From Gloeocapsa sp. PCC 7428 (GTDB lineage Bacteria > Cyanobacteriota > Cyanobacteriia > Cyanobacteriales > Chroococcidiopsidaceae): a DNA stretch of 64,000 bases. Location of the stretch: the NCBI RefSeq assembly GCF_000317555.1, contig NC_019745.1, forward strand, positions 2,170,001 to 2,234,000, written 5' to 3'. The translations under genes and the position numbers were made by a program. This document shows positions 34,804-43,732 of this stretch, one piece after another. The notes below the pieces were generated by a model. That model was not told the origin of the DNA, searched no databases, and saw nothing but the letters and a program-made list of their open reading frames with translations. Numbering within the stretch: the first letter of the stretch is position 1; each line of letters opens with the position of its first letter.

Positions 34804-36111
34804 TTAATTAGACCATTCAGAAAGCGCGATTGCGACTCCTTGTTTGAGTTCTGGGGCTACATCACTCTTGGCAATTTGTTGAAGTTGTGTGTAAGCAATT
34901 TCTGGCGCAAGTTGTTTGAGTGCGGCGATCGCATGAAGTTTCACTCCGCGTTCTGAATCCGCTAATAAGTTGATTAACGGCTCTATTGCTTGTAATTTGC
35001 CCAGATATCCGAGTGATAAGGCAATCGTTCCCTTAATACTTGCAAATTCAGTGATTGGGTGCTGCAAGCGTAGCAGATTAATTAATATATCCGCTGCTTT
35101 TGATTGATTGCTGGGCTGTTCAACTTGTCCGAGAACTGTGATAATTTCTTGACAAACACGCACTGAGGATGACTGCTGTAAGTAAGAGGCAAGATATTCT
35201 AAAGCGCAGTTTGATTCAATTCGACCTAACGCCCGAACAATTTCAATTCGGAGTGACTCTGGCGTATGCGGTGATTGCAGTACTTTGTACAAACCATGAA
35301 CCGCTGCATCCGTCCCTAATCGCCCCAATGCGATCGCTGCTGCATGACACACGTCAAGATTAAAATCGTAAAGTTTTGGCAAGATCCGTGCAACAAGGTC
35401 TAATTCTGTGCATAAGTCAGCACGAAAGCCTAAACCTAGTACTGCTTCGCGTCTTACAGGCGCAGCAATATCATCTAAAGCGTTTAATAAGACTGGCGGA
35501 ACTTGGGGATCGTGAAAACTACTCAAAGCTTCGATCGCCACAGCGCGAACATTTGGTTGGGGATCGCCAACTACGCTGAGTAATGGCGTAATGGTTTCGG
35601 ATCGCCGGATGTACGCAAGCGATCGCACTGCGAGTAACCGCGTATCTTCTGCTGCTAATAATTCGGTAAGTGGTGCGATTGCACTTTTGCCAATTTGTCC
35701 GAGTGCTGTTGCGGCGACTGCTTGTAATTCTTCATTCTCGGTTGTTTTGATCAGTTCTACCAAAGCTGCGATCGCTTGTGGATGGTCAAATTCACCTAAA
35801 ATGCGCACAGCAAACCAACACAATTCGTCATCGTCTTCGTCTTCGAGAATTTCGACAAGTCGAGCGATCGTGCTTACTCCCAAGCGAGGAATTAGTTTTG
35901 CTACATCCCAGCGGTGTTGAAAATCTCCCGCGAGTAGCGCAGCCATTGCCAAATCGAGGAGTTGCGCTGCTTCAGGTGCCGTATTCATCCTAACTTGCTC
36001 GCGCTTTCCTCCAGGAATTAGCTGCTGCAAACATTGCACGAGTAATGACCAATCTCTTGCACTAAACGCTACCTGTGCTTGCTCCAACTGAAGTTGAATA
36101 CTTGTGTTCAC
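34804..36111 (-). CDS. nirB: HEAT-repeat nitrite reductase maturation factor NirB (cyanobacterial)
   Basis: A 435-residue HEAT/PBS-lyase repeat protein: AVRILGEFDHPQAIAALVEL, AVAATALGQIGKSAIAPLTE, AVRSLAYIRRSETITPLLSV and further units. In Anabaena a HEAT-repeat protein called NirB, encoded beside nirA, is needed for full nitrite reductase activity. It is unrelated to the NADH-dependent enterobacterial NirB. It is divergent from nirA across a 595-base control region. The general HEAT-scaffold reading is certain; the name rests on context. Confidence 0.75.
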   Translation of the reverse strand: MNTSIQLQLEQAQVAFSARDWSLLVQCLQQLIPGGKREQVRMNTAPEAAQLLDLAMAALLAGDFQHRWDVAKLIPRLGVSTIARLVEILEDEDDDELCWFAVRILGEFDHPQAIAALVELIKTTENEELQAVAATALGQIGKSAIAPLTELLAAEDTRLLAVRSLAYIRRSETITPLLSVVGDPQPNVRAVAIEALSSFHDPQVPPVLLNALDDIAAPVRREAVLGLGFRADLCTELDLVARILPKLYDFNLDVCHAAAIALGRLGTDAAVHGLYKVLQSPHTPESLRIEIVRALGRIESNCALEYLASYLQQSSSVRVCQEIITVLGQVEQPSNQSKAADILINLLRLQHPITEFASIKGTIALSLGYLGKLQAIEPLINLLADSERGVKLHAIAALKQLAPEIAYTQLQQIAKSDVAPELKQGVAIALSEWSN

Positions 36112-36446
36112 GATTGCTGAGTATGCAGATTAGGAATAGCTTAACGCGATCGCAACCAAATTATTTTCGATTTTCAATGAGTTCTGTCAAGTCCCGCTTG
36201 TGTTTTCTCCTTTCAGCTAGGTGCAATCCATCGTTGCTGAAACTGAGAATACTTTACCTGTTCTGGGGAAGCATCATCGTTGCTCTTTTTACAAAACTTA
36301 ACCAAAATCACTGTGTAAATCGCTTGCTAAAGCTTATGATGTCATGAATTTCCCAATTATGCGTGTTTTGCATCCACCTTACGATGGAGCTTATTGCAAA
36401 AAATGCATCAAATCTATGCATTTTCTTCATGATTTGAAATATTTAG

Positions 36447-36531
36447 TTACATAAGATACGAAAATACTTGCAATGTAATTCTAACTTGGATGTTGTCAGG
36501 CACATTGCAATAAACAAGTATTTCTTATGTA
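36447..36531. repeat. Large imperfect palindrome upstream of nirA
   Basis: The 30-base left arm (36447-36476) contains TTACATAAGA, AAATACTTG and CAATGT. The right arm (36502-36531) contains their complements ACATTG, CAAGTATTT and TCTTATGTA in reverse order. Two small loops break the pairing. A GTT-N8-TAC box (36446-36459) lies in the left arm. The remainder of 36112-36706 contains no gene. Confidence 0.7.
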
Positions 36532-36589
36532 GCCGCAAGGTTTGCAAATCAAAGAAGGTAATTATCGTTTTGTCCTAACAGCAATCTGC

Positions 36590-36631
36590 GTAACTAGCTA
36601 TACGACTTTTCATTTTTAGACCGAATAACCT
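36590..36631 (+). promoter_or_regulatory. NtcA-activated class II promoter of nirA operon
   Basis: A perfect NtcA site GTA-N8-TAC (36590-36603, GTAACTAGCTATAC) is followed after exactly 22 bases by a TAN3T -10 box, TAACCT at 36626-36631. This is the canonical nitrogen-control promoter, activated by NtcA with 2-oxoglutarate. Transcription would start near 36638, about 70 bases before the nirA ATG. Confidence 0.9.
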
Positions 36632-36706
36632 AACAAACTAAGCCGCTTTGAATCAGCATCTTACTTTTTTCATATCCAGCGCGCACAAAGGCAAAGAGGG
36701 GACACT

Positions 36707-38257
36707 ATGACAGACGCAGCCAAGAAGGAAACCCTAAATAAATTCGAGAAATTCAAAGCCGAGAAAGATGGACTTGCGGTCAAAGGCGAACTAGAACATT
36801 TTGCAGCGATCGGCTGGGAAGCAATGGACGAAACCGATCGCGACCATCGCCTCAAGTGGTTAGGAGTCTTCTTTCGCCCTGTGACTCCTGGTAAATTCAT
36901 GATGCGGATGCGCATACCCAACGGTATCATCACCAGTCATCAGCTACGCGTACTTGGTGAAGTTGTGCAGCGCTACGGTGATGATGGCAATGCAGACATC
37001 ACGACTCGGCAAAATATTCAGTTACGTGGGATACGAATCGAAGATGTTCCTGATATCTTTAACCGCTTTCGCGCCGCAGAATTAACGAGTGTGCAGTCAG
37101 GAATGGACAACGTACGCAATATTACTGGCGATCCAGTTGCTGGACTTGATGCGGATGAGTTATTTGATACGCGCGATTTAGTCCGCCAAGTACAAGACAT
37201 GATTACCAACAATGGCGAAGGTAATCCGGCGTTTACAAACTTGCCTCGGAAATTCAACATTGCGATTACCGGCGGGCGCGATAATTCGGTTCATGCTGAA
37301 ATTAACGACTTGGCATTCATTCCCGCATTTAAAGACAATACTTTTGGCTTCAACGTCATCGTTGGTGGTTTTTTCTCGGCTAAGCGCTGTGATGCGGCGA
37401 TTCCGCTGAATGCGTGGGTACCTCCTGAAGCTGTTGTCGCGGTATGCAAAGCCGTTTTAGAAATCTTTCGGGATCGTGGACTGCGGGCAAACCGCCAAAA
37501 GTCGCGCTTGATGTGGCTCATCGACGAGTGGGGAATCGATAAATTCCGCGCGGAAGTTGAAAAACAGCTTGGTCAAGAACTGCAACTTGCTGCTGAGAAA
37601 GATGAAATCGATTGGGAAAAACGCGACCATGTTGGTGTTTTTCGCCAAAAGCAACCAGGATTAAATTATGTCGGGTTACATATCCCAGTGGGACGGCTTT
37701 ACGCCCAAGATATGTTTGACATTGCTCGACTTGCTGAAGTTTATGGTGATGGTGAAATTCGGCTGACGGTAGAGCAAAACTTGATTATTCCCAATATTCC
37801 AGATTCGCGCCTCGATGCTTTTCTAGCCGAACCATTATTGCAACGCTTCTCTACTCGCCCAGATACGTTAACTAGAGGTTTGGTTTCATGTACTGGCGCG
37901 CAGTTTTGCAACTTTGCTTTGATTGAAACCAAAAATCGAGCCTTAGGAATGATTAAGGCACTCGAAGCCGAACTGTATCTGACACGCCCAGTGCGCATTC
38001 ACTGGACAGGATGTCCGAATTCTTGCGGTCAACCACAAGTTGCAGATATTGGATTGATGGGAACTAAAGTTCGTAAAAACGGCAAGACAGTAGAAGGCGT
38101 TGATATTTATATGGGTGGCAAGGTGGGTAAAGATGCACACCTTGGTACTTGTGTCACAAAAGGAATTCCCTGTGAAGATTTACAGCCAGTGTTACGAGAT
38201 TTGCTGATAGAGCATTTTGATGCGAAGCCCAAGCAAGAAGCGATGGTGACTCGATAG
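36707..38257 (+). CDS. nirA: Ferredoxin-nitrite reductase
   Basis: A 516-residue NirA that reduces nitrite to ammonium with six electrons from ferredoxin. The siroheme and 4Fe-4S cluster ligands are Cys395 and Cys401 (CTGAQFC) and Cys436 and Cys440 (TGCPNSCGQ). Typical blocks are TPGKFMMRMRIPNG, TTRQNIQLRGI and LPRKFNIAITGG. No C-terminal ferredoxin extension is present. It is the first gene of nirA-nrtABCD-narB and is driven by the NtcA-type promoter upstream. Catalysis is cytoplasmic. Confidence 0.97.
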   Translation: MTDAAKKETLNKFEKFKAEKDGLAVKGELEHFAAIGWEAMDETDRDHRLKWLGVFFRPVTPGKFMMRMRIPNGIITSHQLRVLGEVVQRYGDDGNADITTRQNIQLRGIRIEDVPDIFNRFRAAELTSVQSGMDNVRNITGDPVAGLDADELFDTRDLVRQVQDMITNNGEGNPAFTNLPRKFNIAITGGRDNSVHAEINDLAFIPAFKDNTFGFNVIVGGFFSAKRCDAAIPLNAWVPPEAVVAVCKAVLEIFRDRGLRANRQKSRLMWLIDEWGIDKFRAEVEKQLGQELQLAAEKDEIDWEKRDHVGVFRQKQPGLNYVGLHIPVGRLYAQDMFDIARLAEVYGDGEIRLTVEQNLIIPNIPDSRLDAFLAEPLLQRFSTRPDTLTRGLVSCTGAQFCNFALIETKNRALGMIKALEAELYLTRPVRIHWTGCPNSCGQPQVADIGLMGTKVRKNGKTVEGVDIYMGGKVGKDAHLGTCVTKGIPCEDLQPVLRDLLIEHFDAKPKQEAMVTR

Positions 38258-38314
38258 AGTGCCGCCAATAATTCAACCGTATTTGATTAGCAACAATTCA
38301 ACTGAATCAAGAAG

Positions 38315-39637
38315 ATGACCAAGTTTACGAGACGGCAATTTATTTTTACGGCAAGTACTGCAACTGCGGCTTCACTATTAATGCATGGCTGTTCTAACGG
38401 CAATAACACCGCGACAAATAATAGCAGTACCGTTCCTGCGGCGAATATCAACCCTGCTGATGCACCAGAAGTCACAACTGCGCGGTTAGGATTTATCGCG
38501 CTAACAGACGCTGCGCCTTTAATTATTGCCAAGGAAAAAGGTCTGTTTGATAAGTATGGCATGACCGACGTGGAAGTCGCGAAGCAAGCGTCCTGGGCAG
38601 TCACGCGTGATAACCTCGTGCTAGGTTCTGGTGGTGGTGGCATCGATGGCGCGCATATTTTAACTCCGATGCCCTATCTCATGTCATTGGGAACGATTAC
38701 GCAGGGCAATCGCGTGCCGATGTACATCTTGGCACGACTCAACACCAATGGCCAGGCAATTTCGCTATCAAAAAATTATAACGACCTGAAGGTTGGGCTA
38801 GATAGTTCGCCACTGCAACAAGTGTTTGCGCAACAAAAATCAGCAGGAAAAGATTTGCGGGCAGCCGTCACATTTCCTGGAGGAACGCACGATCTGTGGA
38901 TGCGTTACTGGCTAGCTGCGGGTGGTATTAATCCTAACAGTGATATTTCCTTGATTGTCGTACCACCGCCACAGATGGTACAAAACGTGCGCGTAGGCAA
39001 CATGGAAACCTTCTGCGTAGGTGAACCTTGGCCTGCACAAACTGTTACTCAAGGCATTGGTTACACCGCACTCACAACAGGCGAACTGTGGAAAGACCAT
39101 CCAGAAAAAGCATTGGCAATGCGCGCGGACTGGGTAGACAAACATCCCAAGGCAACGAAAGCCATTTTGATGGCGGTGCAAGAAGCGCAGCAGTGGTGTG
39201 CTTTGCCAGAAAATAAAGAGGAAATGGCAAATATTGTTGCTAATCGTCAGTGGTTGGGAGTACCAGCAAAAGATATTTTAGGTCGCTTCCAAGGTAAGTA
39301 CGACTATGGCAACGGTCGCGTAGAAGACTACAGCAACTCATTACTGATGAAGTTCTGGCGCGATAACGCCTCGTATCCTTACAAGAGTCATGACCTTTGG
39401 TTTTTAACTGAAAACATTCGTTGGGGTTATATTCCAGGCGATACTGACACGAAAGCGGTCGTCGATCAAGTGAACCGCGAAGATTTGTGGCGCGAAGCTG
39501 CCCAAGCGCTTGGCGTACCAGCGGCTGAAATTCCCAAGAGTCCTTCGCGTGGTGTAGAAACATTCTTTGATGGCGTAAAGTTTGACCCAGAAAATCCAAC
39601 GGCGTATTTGAATAGCTTGAAGATTAAAAAAGCTTAA
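38315..39637 (+). CDS. nrtA: Nitrate/nitrite ABC transporter substrate-binding lipoprotein
   Basis: A 440-residue NrtA. The N-terminus has a twin-arginine-like motif (TRRQFIFTAS) and a lipobox LMHGC, so it is a lipid-anchored protein on the outer face of the cytoplasmic membrane. A linker of Asn/Thr follows, then the binding domain (LGFIALTDAAPLIIAKEKGL, GGGGIDGAHILTPMPYLM, LNTNGQAISLS). It binds nitrate and nitrite for NrtBCD. It lies 57 bases after nirA in the same operon. Confidence 0.96.
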   Translation: MTKFTRRQFIFTASTATAASLLMHGCSNGNNTATNNSSTVPAANINPADAPEVTTARLGFIALTDAAPLIIAKEKGLFDKYGMTDVEVAKQASWAVTRDNLVLGSGGGGIDGAHILTPMPYLMSLGTITQGNRVPMYILARLNTNGQAISLSKNYNDLKVGLDSSPLQQVFAQQKSAGKDLRAAVTFPGGTHDLWMRYWLAAGGINPNSDISLIVVPPPQMVQNVRVGNMETFCVGEPWPAQTVTQGIGYTALTTGELWKDHPEKALAMRADWVDKHPKATKAILMAVQEAQQWCALPENKEEMANIVANRQWLGVPAKDILGRFQGKYDYGNGRVEDYSNSLLMKFWRDNASYPYKSHDLWFLTENIRWGYIPGDTDTKAVVDQVNREDLWREAAQALGVPAAEIPKSPSRGVETFFDGVKFDPENPTAYLNSLKIKKA

Positions 39638-39691
39638 GCGATCGCAATAACTTGAAAGTTGTAAGAATACGGAATAGGAGAACAGCAGAGG

Positions 39692-40525
39692 ATGACAACA
39701 CTTGGTAGCCGCGCCCCCAGAAGCAGAAATCAGCAAAAGACGATGTCCTTCGTAACAAAATACATCGTGCCGCCACTGATTGCGATCGCTGTTTTTTTAA
39801 TTGTTTGGCAGCTACTTTTTTCAAGCCCAGATGCAAATTTACCAGGTCCAATTACGGTACTTCAAGAAACATGGGACCCTTTGATTATCAACCCGTTTTT
39901 TGATTATGGTGGAACAAATAAAGGATTAGGTTTGCAAATCCTCGCCAGTTTAGGACGAGTTGCGATCGGCTTTTCCTTAGCGGCGATCGCCGGAATTGCG
40001 CTGGGAATTCTCATCGGTATTAGTCCGTTTATCTATCGCGCGCTCGATCCTTTATTTCAGGTGTTGCGGACTGTACCACCTTTGGCATGGCTACCGCTGT
40101 CACTCGCAGCATTTCAACAAGCTAACCCTTCGGCAATTTTCGTCATCTTTATCACCGCAATTTGGCCGATCATCATTAACACCACCGTGGGCGTACAACA
40201 AATTCCCCAAGATTATCGCAACGTTGCGAAAGTGCTGCGCCTGTCGGGACCAAAGTTTTTCTGGAAAATATTACTTCCGTCTGCGGTTCCCTATATCTTT
40301 ACGGGGTTAAGAATCGGGATTGGTTTATCTTGGCTAGCGATCGTCGCCGCAGAAATGCTAACAGGTGGTGTAGGAATCGGCTTCTTTATCTGGGATGCTT
40401 ACAACAGTTCGCGCTTGAGTGAGATTATCCTCGCGCTAATTTATGTCGGTATCGTTGGTCTAATCCTCGATCGCATCGTGGCTTTTGTCGCCTCCAAAGT
40501 TGTCCCAGAAGAGCAAAAGGCTTAA
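39692..40525 (+). CDS. nrtB: Nitrate ABC transporter permease
   Basis: A 277-residue inner-membrane permease. It has an N-terminal helix (IVPPLIAIAVFLIVWQLLF), about five further helices and the permease motif region ILLPSAVPYIFTGLRIGIGL near residue 195, which contacts the ATPase subunits. It forms the channel with the NrtC and NrtD ATPases. It follows nrtA by 54 bases. Confidence 0.95.
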   Translation: MTTLGSRAPRSRNQQKTMSFVTKYIVPPLIAIAVFLIVWQLLFSSPDANLPGPITVLQETWDPLIINPFFDYGGTNKGLGLQILASLGRVAIGFSLAAIAGIALGILIGISPFIYRALDPLFQVLRTVPPLAWLPLSLAAFQQANPSAIFVIFITAIWPIIINTTVGVQQIPQDYRNVAKVLRLSGPKFFWKILLPSAVPYIFTGLRIGIGLSWLAIVAAEMLTGGVGIGFFIWDAYNSSRLSEIILALIYVGIVGLILDRIVAFVASKVVPEEQKA

Positions 40526-40526
40526 C

Positions 40527-40557
40527 AGAGGAGTGAGGGGTGAGGAGTGAGGAGCGA
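40527..40557 (+). repeat. Purine-rich heptamer repeats between nrtB and nrtC
   Basis: Tandem GAGGAGTGAG/GGGTGAG-type units fill the start of the nrtB-nrtC spacer. They resemble the short tandemly repeated sequences known from cyanobacterial spacers. Confidence 0.55.
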
Positions 40558-40647
40558 GTGAAAGTTGTTATTACAGAGAAATTCGTTTTAGTTTATCCTT
40601 CCCCTAACCCCTGAACCCCAACCCCTGACCTCTCATTAAATTAAGTT

Positions 40648-42651
40648 ATGAAAGTATTTGTAGAAGTCGATCACGTCGATCAGGAATTTGTGTTACCGAG
40701 TGGTGGCACTTATGTCGCGCTACGCAATATTGAACTGAAAATTCAACAAGGCGAATTCGTCTCGTTAATTGGACACTCTGGGTGTGGTAAATCTACGCTA
40801 CTGAATATTATTGCGGGGCTAAATCGTCCGGCAAGAGGTGGGGTATTACTCGAAGGGCGACAAGTTACCAAGCCTGGACCCGATCGCATGGTCGTGTTTC
40901 AAAATTACTCATTACTACCTTGGTTAACAGTACGCGAAAACATTGCTTTAGCCGTCGATGAAGTGATGAGCAATGTGCCAAAAGGCGAACGCCGAGGGAT
41001 TGTTGAACAACATATTGATTTAGTCGGGCTGCGTCATGCGGCGAATAAACGCCCAGGCGAAATTTCTGGGGGGATGAAACAGCGGGTGGCGATCGCCCGC
41101 GCCCTCTCGATTCGCCCCAAATTACTGTTACTCGATGAACCGTTTGGCGCACTCGATGCTTTGACGCGCAGTGGTTTGCAAGATCAGTTGATGAAGATCT
41201 GCGAGGAAAACCACATGACGTGTGTGATGGTGACGCACGATGTCGATGAAGCATTGCTATTATCCGATCGCATTGTCATGCTGACGAATGGACCCGAATC
41301 GCATATCGGGCAAATTCTCGAAGTTCCCTTTCCACGTCCGCGCCATCGCTTGGAAGTTGTGAATCATCCGAATTACTACAGCTTGCGCAACGAAATTGTT
41401 TATTTCCTGAATCAACAAAAACGCGCGAAGCAGCGTAAAGCACAGCAAACGGTGGCGATCGCCCGCAATGGTTTAGAAAAAGTCAACCTCGAAATCGGCT
41501 TTATTCCTTTAACCGATTGTGCGCCGTTGGTCGTTGCGAAAGAGAAAGGCTTTTTTGAGAAATACGGTTTAGATGAAGTGATTCTATCGCGCGAACCAAG
41601 TTGGAAAGCGATTTCCGAAGGTGTGGCAACACGCCGCCTTGATGCCGCGCAAATGACCGCAGGAATGCCCTTAGCCATGACGCTGGGAATGAATGGTAAA
41701 GCCCCGCAACCGATCGTGACAGGGTTAGTTTTAGCGCGTAATGGTAATTCAATTACGTTAAGTAAGCGGTTTTATGATGAAGGAGTGCGGACACTTGCTG
41801 ATTTTAAAGCGGCGATCGCGCGCACACCAGATAAAGTTCATACTCTCGGCATGGTGCATCCCGCATCGATGCACAACTTAATGCTGCGCTACTGGCTTTC
41901 TTCCGCAGATATCGACCCTGATTTAGATGTAAGTCTCACGGTGATTCCGCCACCGCAAATGGTTGCGAACCTCAAAGCCGGAAACATCGATGGCTACTGC
42001 GTGGGCGAACCTTGGAATTCCCGTGCGGTTAAAGAAAAATTAGGTTTTGTCATTGCAACAGATTCGGATATCTGGAACGGACACGTCGAGAAAGTTTTAG
42101 GTGTTCGCGAAGACTGGGCAAATCAACACCCAGAAACGCACCTTGCTTTAATTAAAGCCTTGCTCGAAGCGTGCGAATACTGCGACGATCGCCGCAATCG
42201 CGAAGAAATTGTCGCGCTGTTAGCCCAACCGCAGTACATCGGCGTTGCACCAGAATACATTCGCCCTGGATTCGTTGACGAATACGATCGCGGTAACGAT
42301 ACAGAACCTGAAATGCTGCTGCGGTACAACCAATTTTACGTCGATCGCACGAACTGTCCTTATCGCGTGGAGGGATTGTGGATGATGACGCAATTGGCCC
42401 GTTGGGGAATTACACCTTTTCCGAAAAACTGGATCGAAATTTTGGATCGGGTGCAGCGTGTCGATTTATTCGGTGCAGCAGCAAGAGATCTCGACTTGTT
42501 AGACATAGAACGCGATCGCGGTTCGATTCACTTCTTTGATGGCACGGTGTTCAATCCTGATGACCCAATTCGCTATCTGAATAGCCTCAAATTCAAGCGC
42601 AATGTGCGGATTGAAGAAGTTGTCGTTGATGCGACGCCCGCAGCCGTGTAG
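40648..42651 (+). CDS. nrtC: Nitrate ABC transporter ATPase with fused NrtA-like domain
   Basis: A 667-residue two-part protein. Residues about 1-255 form an ABC ATPase: Walker [10 protein letters not shown], signature [15 protein letters not shown], Walker B LLLLDEPFG. Residues about 280-660 are a cytoplasmic NrtA-like domain (LEIGFIPLTDCAPLVVAKEK), which in this family mediates inhibition of nitrate uptake by ammonium. The full fusion length is kept. It precedes nrtD and shares the substrate domain architecture with NrtA. Confidence 0.96.
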   Translation: MKVFVEVDHVDQEFVLPSGGTYVALRNIELKIQQGEFVSLIGHSGCGKSTLLNIIAGLNRPARGGVLLEGRQVTKPGPDRMVVFQNYSLLPWLTVRENIALAVDEVMSNVPKGERRGIVEQHIDLVGLRHAANKRPGEISGGMKQRVAIARALSIRPKLLLLDEPFGALDALTRSGLQDQLMKICEENHMTCVMVTHDVDEALLLSDRIVMLTNGPESHIGQILEVPFPRPRHRLEVVNHPNYYSLRNEIVYFLNQQKRAKQRKAQQTVAIARNGLEKVNLEIGFIPLTDCAPLVVAKEKGFFEKYGLDEVILSREPSWKAISEGVATRRLDAAQMTAGMPLAMTLGMNGKAPQPIVTGLVLARNGNSITLSKRFYDEGVRTLADFKAAIARTPDKVHTLGMVHPASMHNLMLRYWLSSADIDPDLDVSLTVIPPPQMVANLKAGNIDGYCVGEPWNSRAVKEKLGFVIATDSDIWNGHVEKVLGVREDWANQHPETHLALIKALLEACEYCDDRRNREEIVALLAQPQYIGVAPEYIRPGFVDEYDRGNDTEPEMLLRYNQFYVDRTNCPYRVEGLWMMTQLARWGITPFPKNWIEILDRVQRVDLFGAAARDLDLLDIERDRGSIHFFDGTVFNPDDPIRYLNSLKFKRNVRIEEVVVDATPAAV

Positions 42652-42684
42652 AAAGGGGCGAGGGGCGAGAGGCGAGGGGCGAGT
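42652..42684 (+). repeat. GGGGCGAG tandem repeats between nrtC and nrtD
   Basis: Four GGCGAG-containing units in about 33 bases follow the nrtC stop directly. The complementary CCCCTCG units occur in frame in the GNAT gene at 25675-25707. Confidence 0.65.
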
Positions 42685-42768
42685 GAATAGCAGTTAGTTG
42701 TTATCCCATAACTCCAGTTTCTCCAAAATTGAAACATTGTGAACCGTAATTCTTACTGATATCTAAAT

Positions 42769-43605
42769 ATGCAAACGCTGAACACCACAACTGTTAGAAA
42801 ACCCGAAGTTCTCAACGGCGATCCGTTTCTTGTGATCGATAACGTTTCTAAAATTTATCCGACACCAACAGGACCATACACCGTTTTGGATGGTATTAAT
42901 CTCACGGTTTATGAAGGGGAATTTATTTGTTTAATCGGTCACTCTGGCTGTGGTAAATCGACGCTTTTGGATATGGTGTCAGGATTTCGTAAGCCGAGTG
43001 AAGGTGAGGTGCGACTCCAAACAAAACGGATTACGGAACCTGGTCCCGATCGCATGGTGGTGTTTCAGAATTATTCACTCTTGCCGTGGCTGAGTGCGTT
43101 TGAAAATGTGTATTTGGGTATTGATTCGGTTTATCCGAATAAACCTAAAGCTGAAAAAACTGCGATCGCTAACGAACATCTCGCGCTTGTTGGACTTACA
43201 GATGCAGCGCATAAAAAACCCAGAGAACTTTCTGGCGGAATGAAACAGCGCGTATCAATTGCGCGGGCTTTGGCGTTGCGTCCAAAAGTTTTAGTCTTAG
43301 ACGAACCTTTTGGCGCGCTTGACCCGATTACTCGTGAGGAATTGCAAGAAGAATTGCTGAAAATTTGGAGCGATCATCAAGTCACTGTACTGATGATTAC
43401 GCACGATATCGATGAAGCATTGTTCTTAGCCGATCGCTTGGTGATGATGACAAACGGTCCGGCGGCAAATATCGGGGAAATTATGAATATTCCGTTCCCA
43501 CGCCCCCGCAACCGCGCCCGCATCATGGAAGACCCCGAATACTACAACTTACGCAACCAAGCTTTAGACTTCCTCTATCGCCGTTTTGCCCATGTAGATG
43601 AGTAG
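42769..43605 (+). CDS. nrtD: Nitrate ABC transporter ATPase NrtD
   Basis: A 278-residue ABC ATPase, partner of NrtC. Walker [11 protein letters not shown]-loop [18 protein letters not shown], signature [15 protein letters not shown], Walker [14 protein letters not shown] and the switch His in [11 protein letters not shown] are intact. No extra domain. It energises nitrate/nitrite import together with NrtC. Confidence 0.96.
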   Translation: MQTLNTTTVRKPEVLNGDPFLVIDNVSKIYPTPTGPYTVLDGINLTVYEGEFICLIGHSGCGKSTLLDMVSGFRKPSEGEVRLQTKRITEPGPDRMVVFQNYSLLPWLSAFENVYLGIDSVYPNKPKAEKTAIANEHLALVGLTDAAHKKPRELSGGMKQRVSIARALALRPKVLVLDEPFGALDPITREELQEELLKIWSDHQVTVLMITHDIDEALFLADRLVMMTNGPAANIGEIMNIPFPRPRNRARIMEDPEYYNLRNQALDFLYRRFAHVDE

Positions 43606-43732
43606 AGAAGGGTGAGGGATGAGTGGCTAGTGAATAGTGATGAGTTTTGAATTTTGAATTGTTCATTCTCTTCTGCACCCCTACTCCTCTGATCCTCTGC
43701 TCCCCTAACCCCTAGATTGAGGGATATTAACA

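Noticed and set aside
34804-36111. Phycobilin lyase (CpcE-like) reading of the HEAT protein
   Set aside because: The repeats alone would allow it, but there are no phycobiliprotein genes nearby and the position next to nirA matches NirB.
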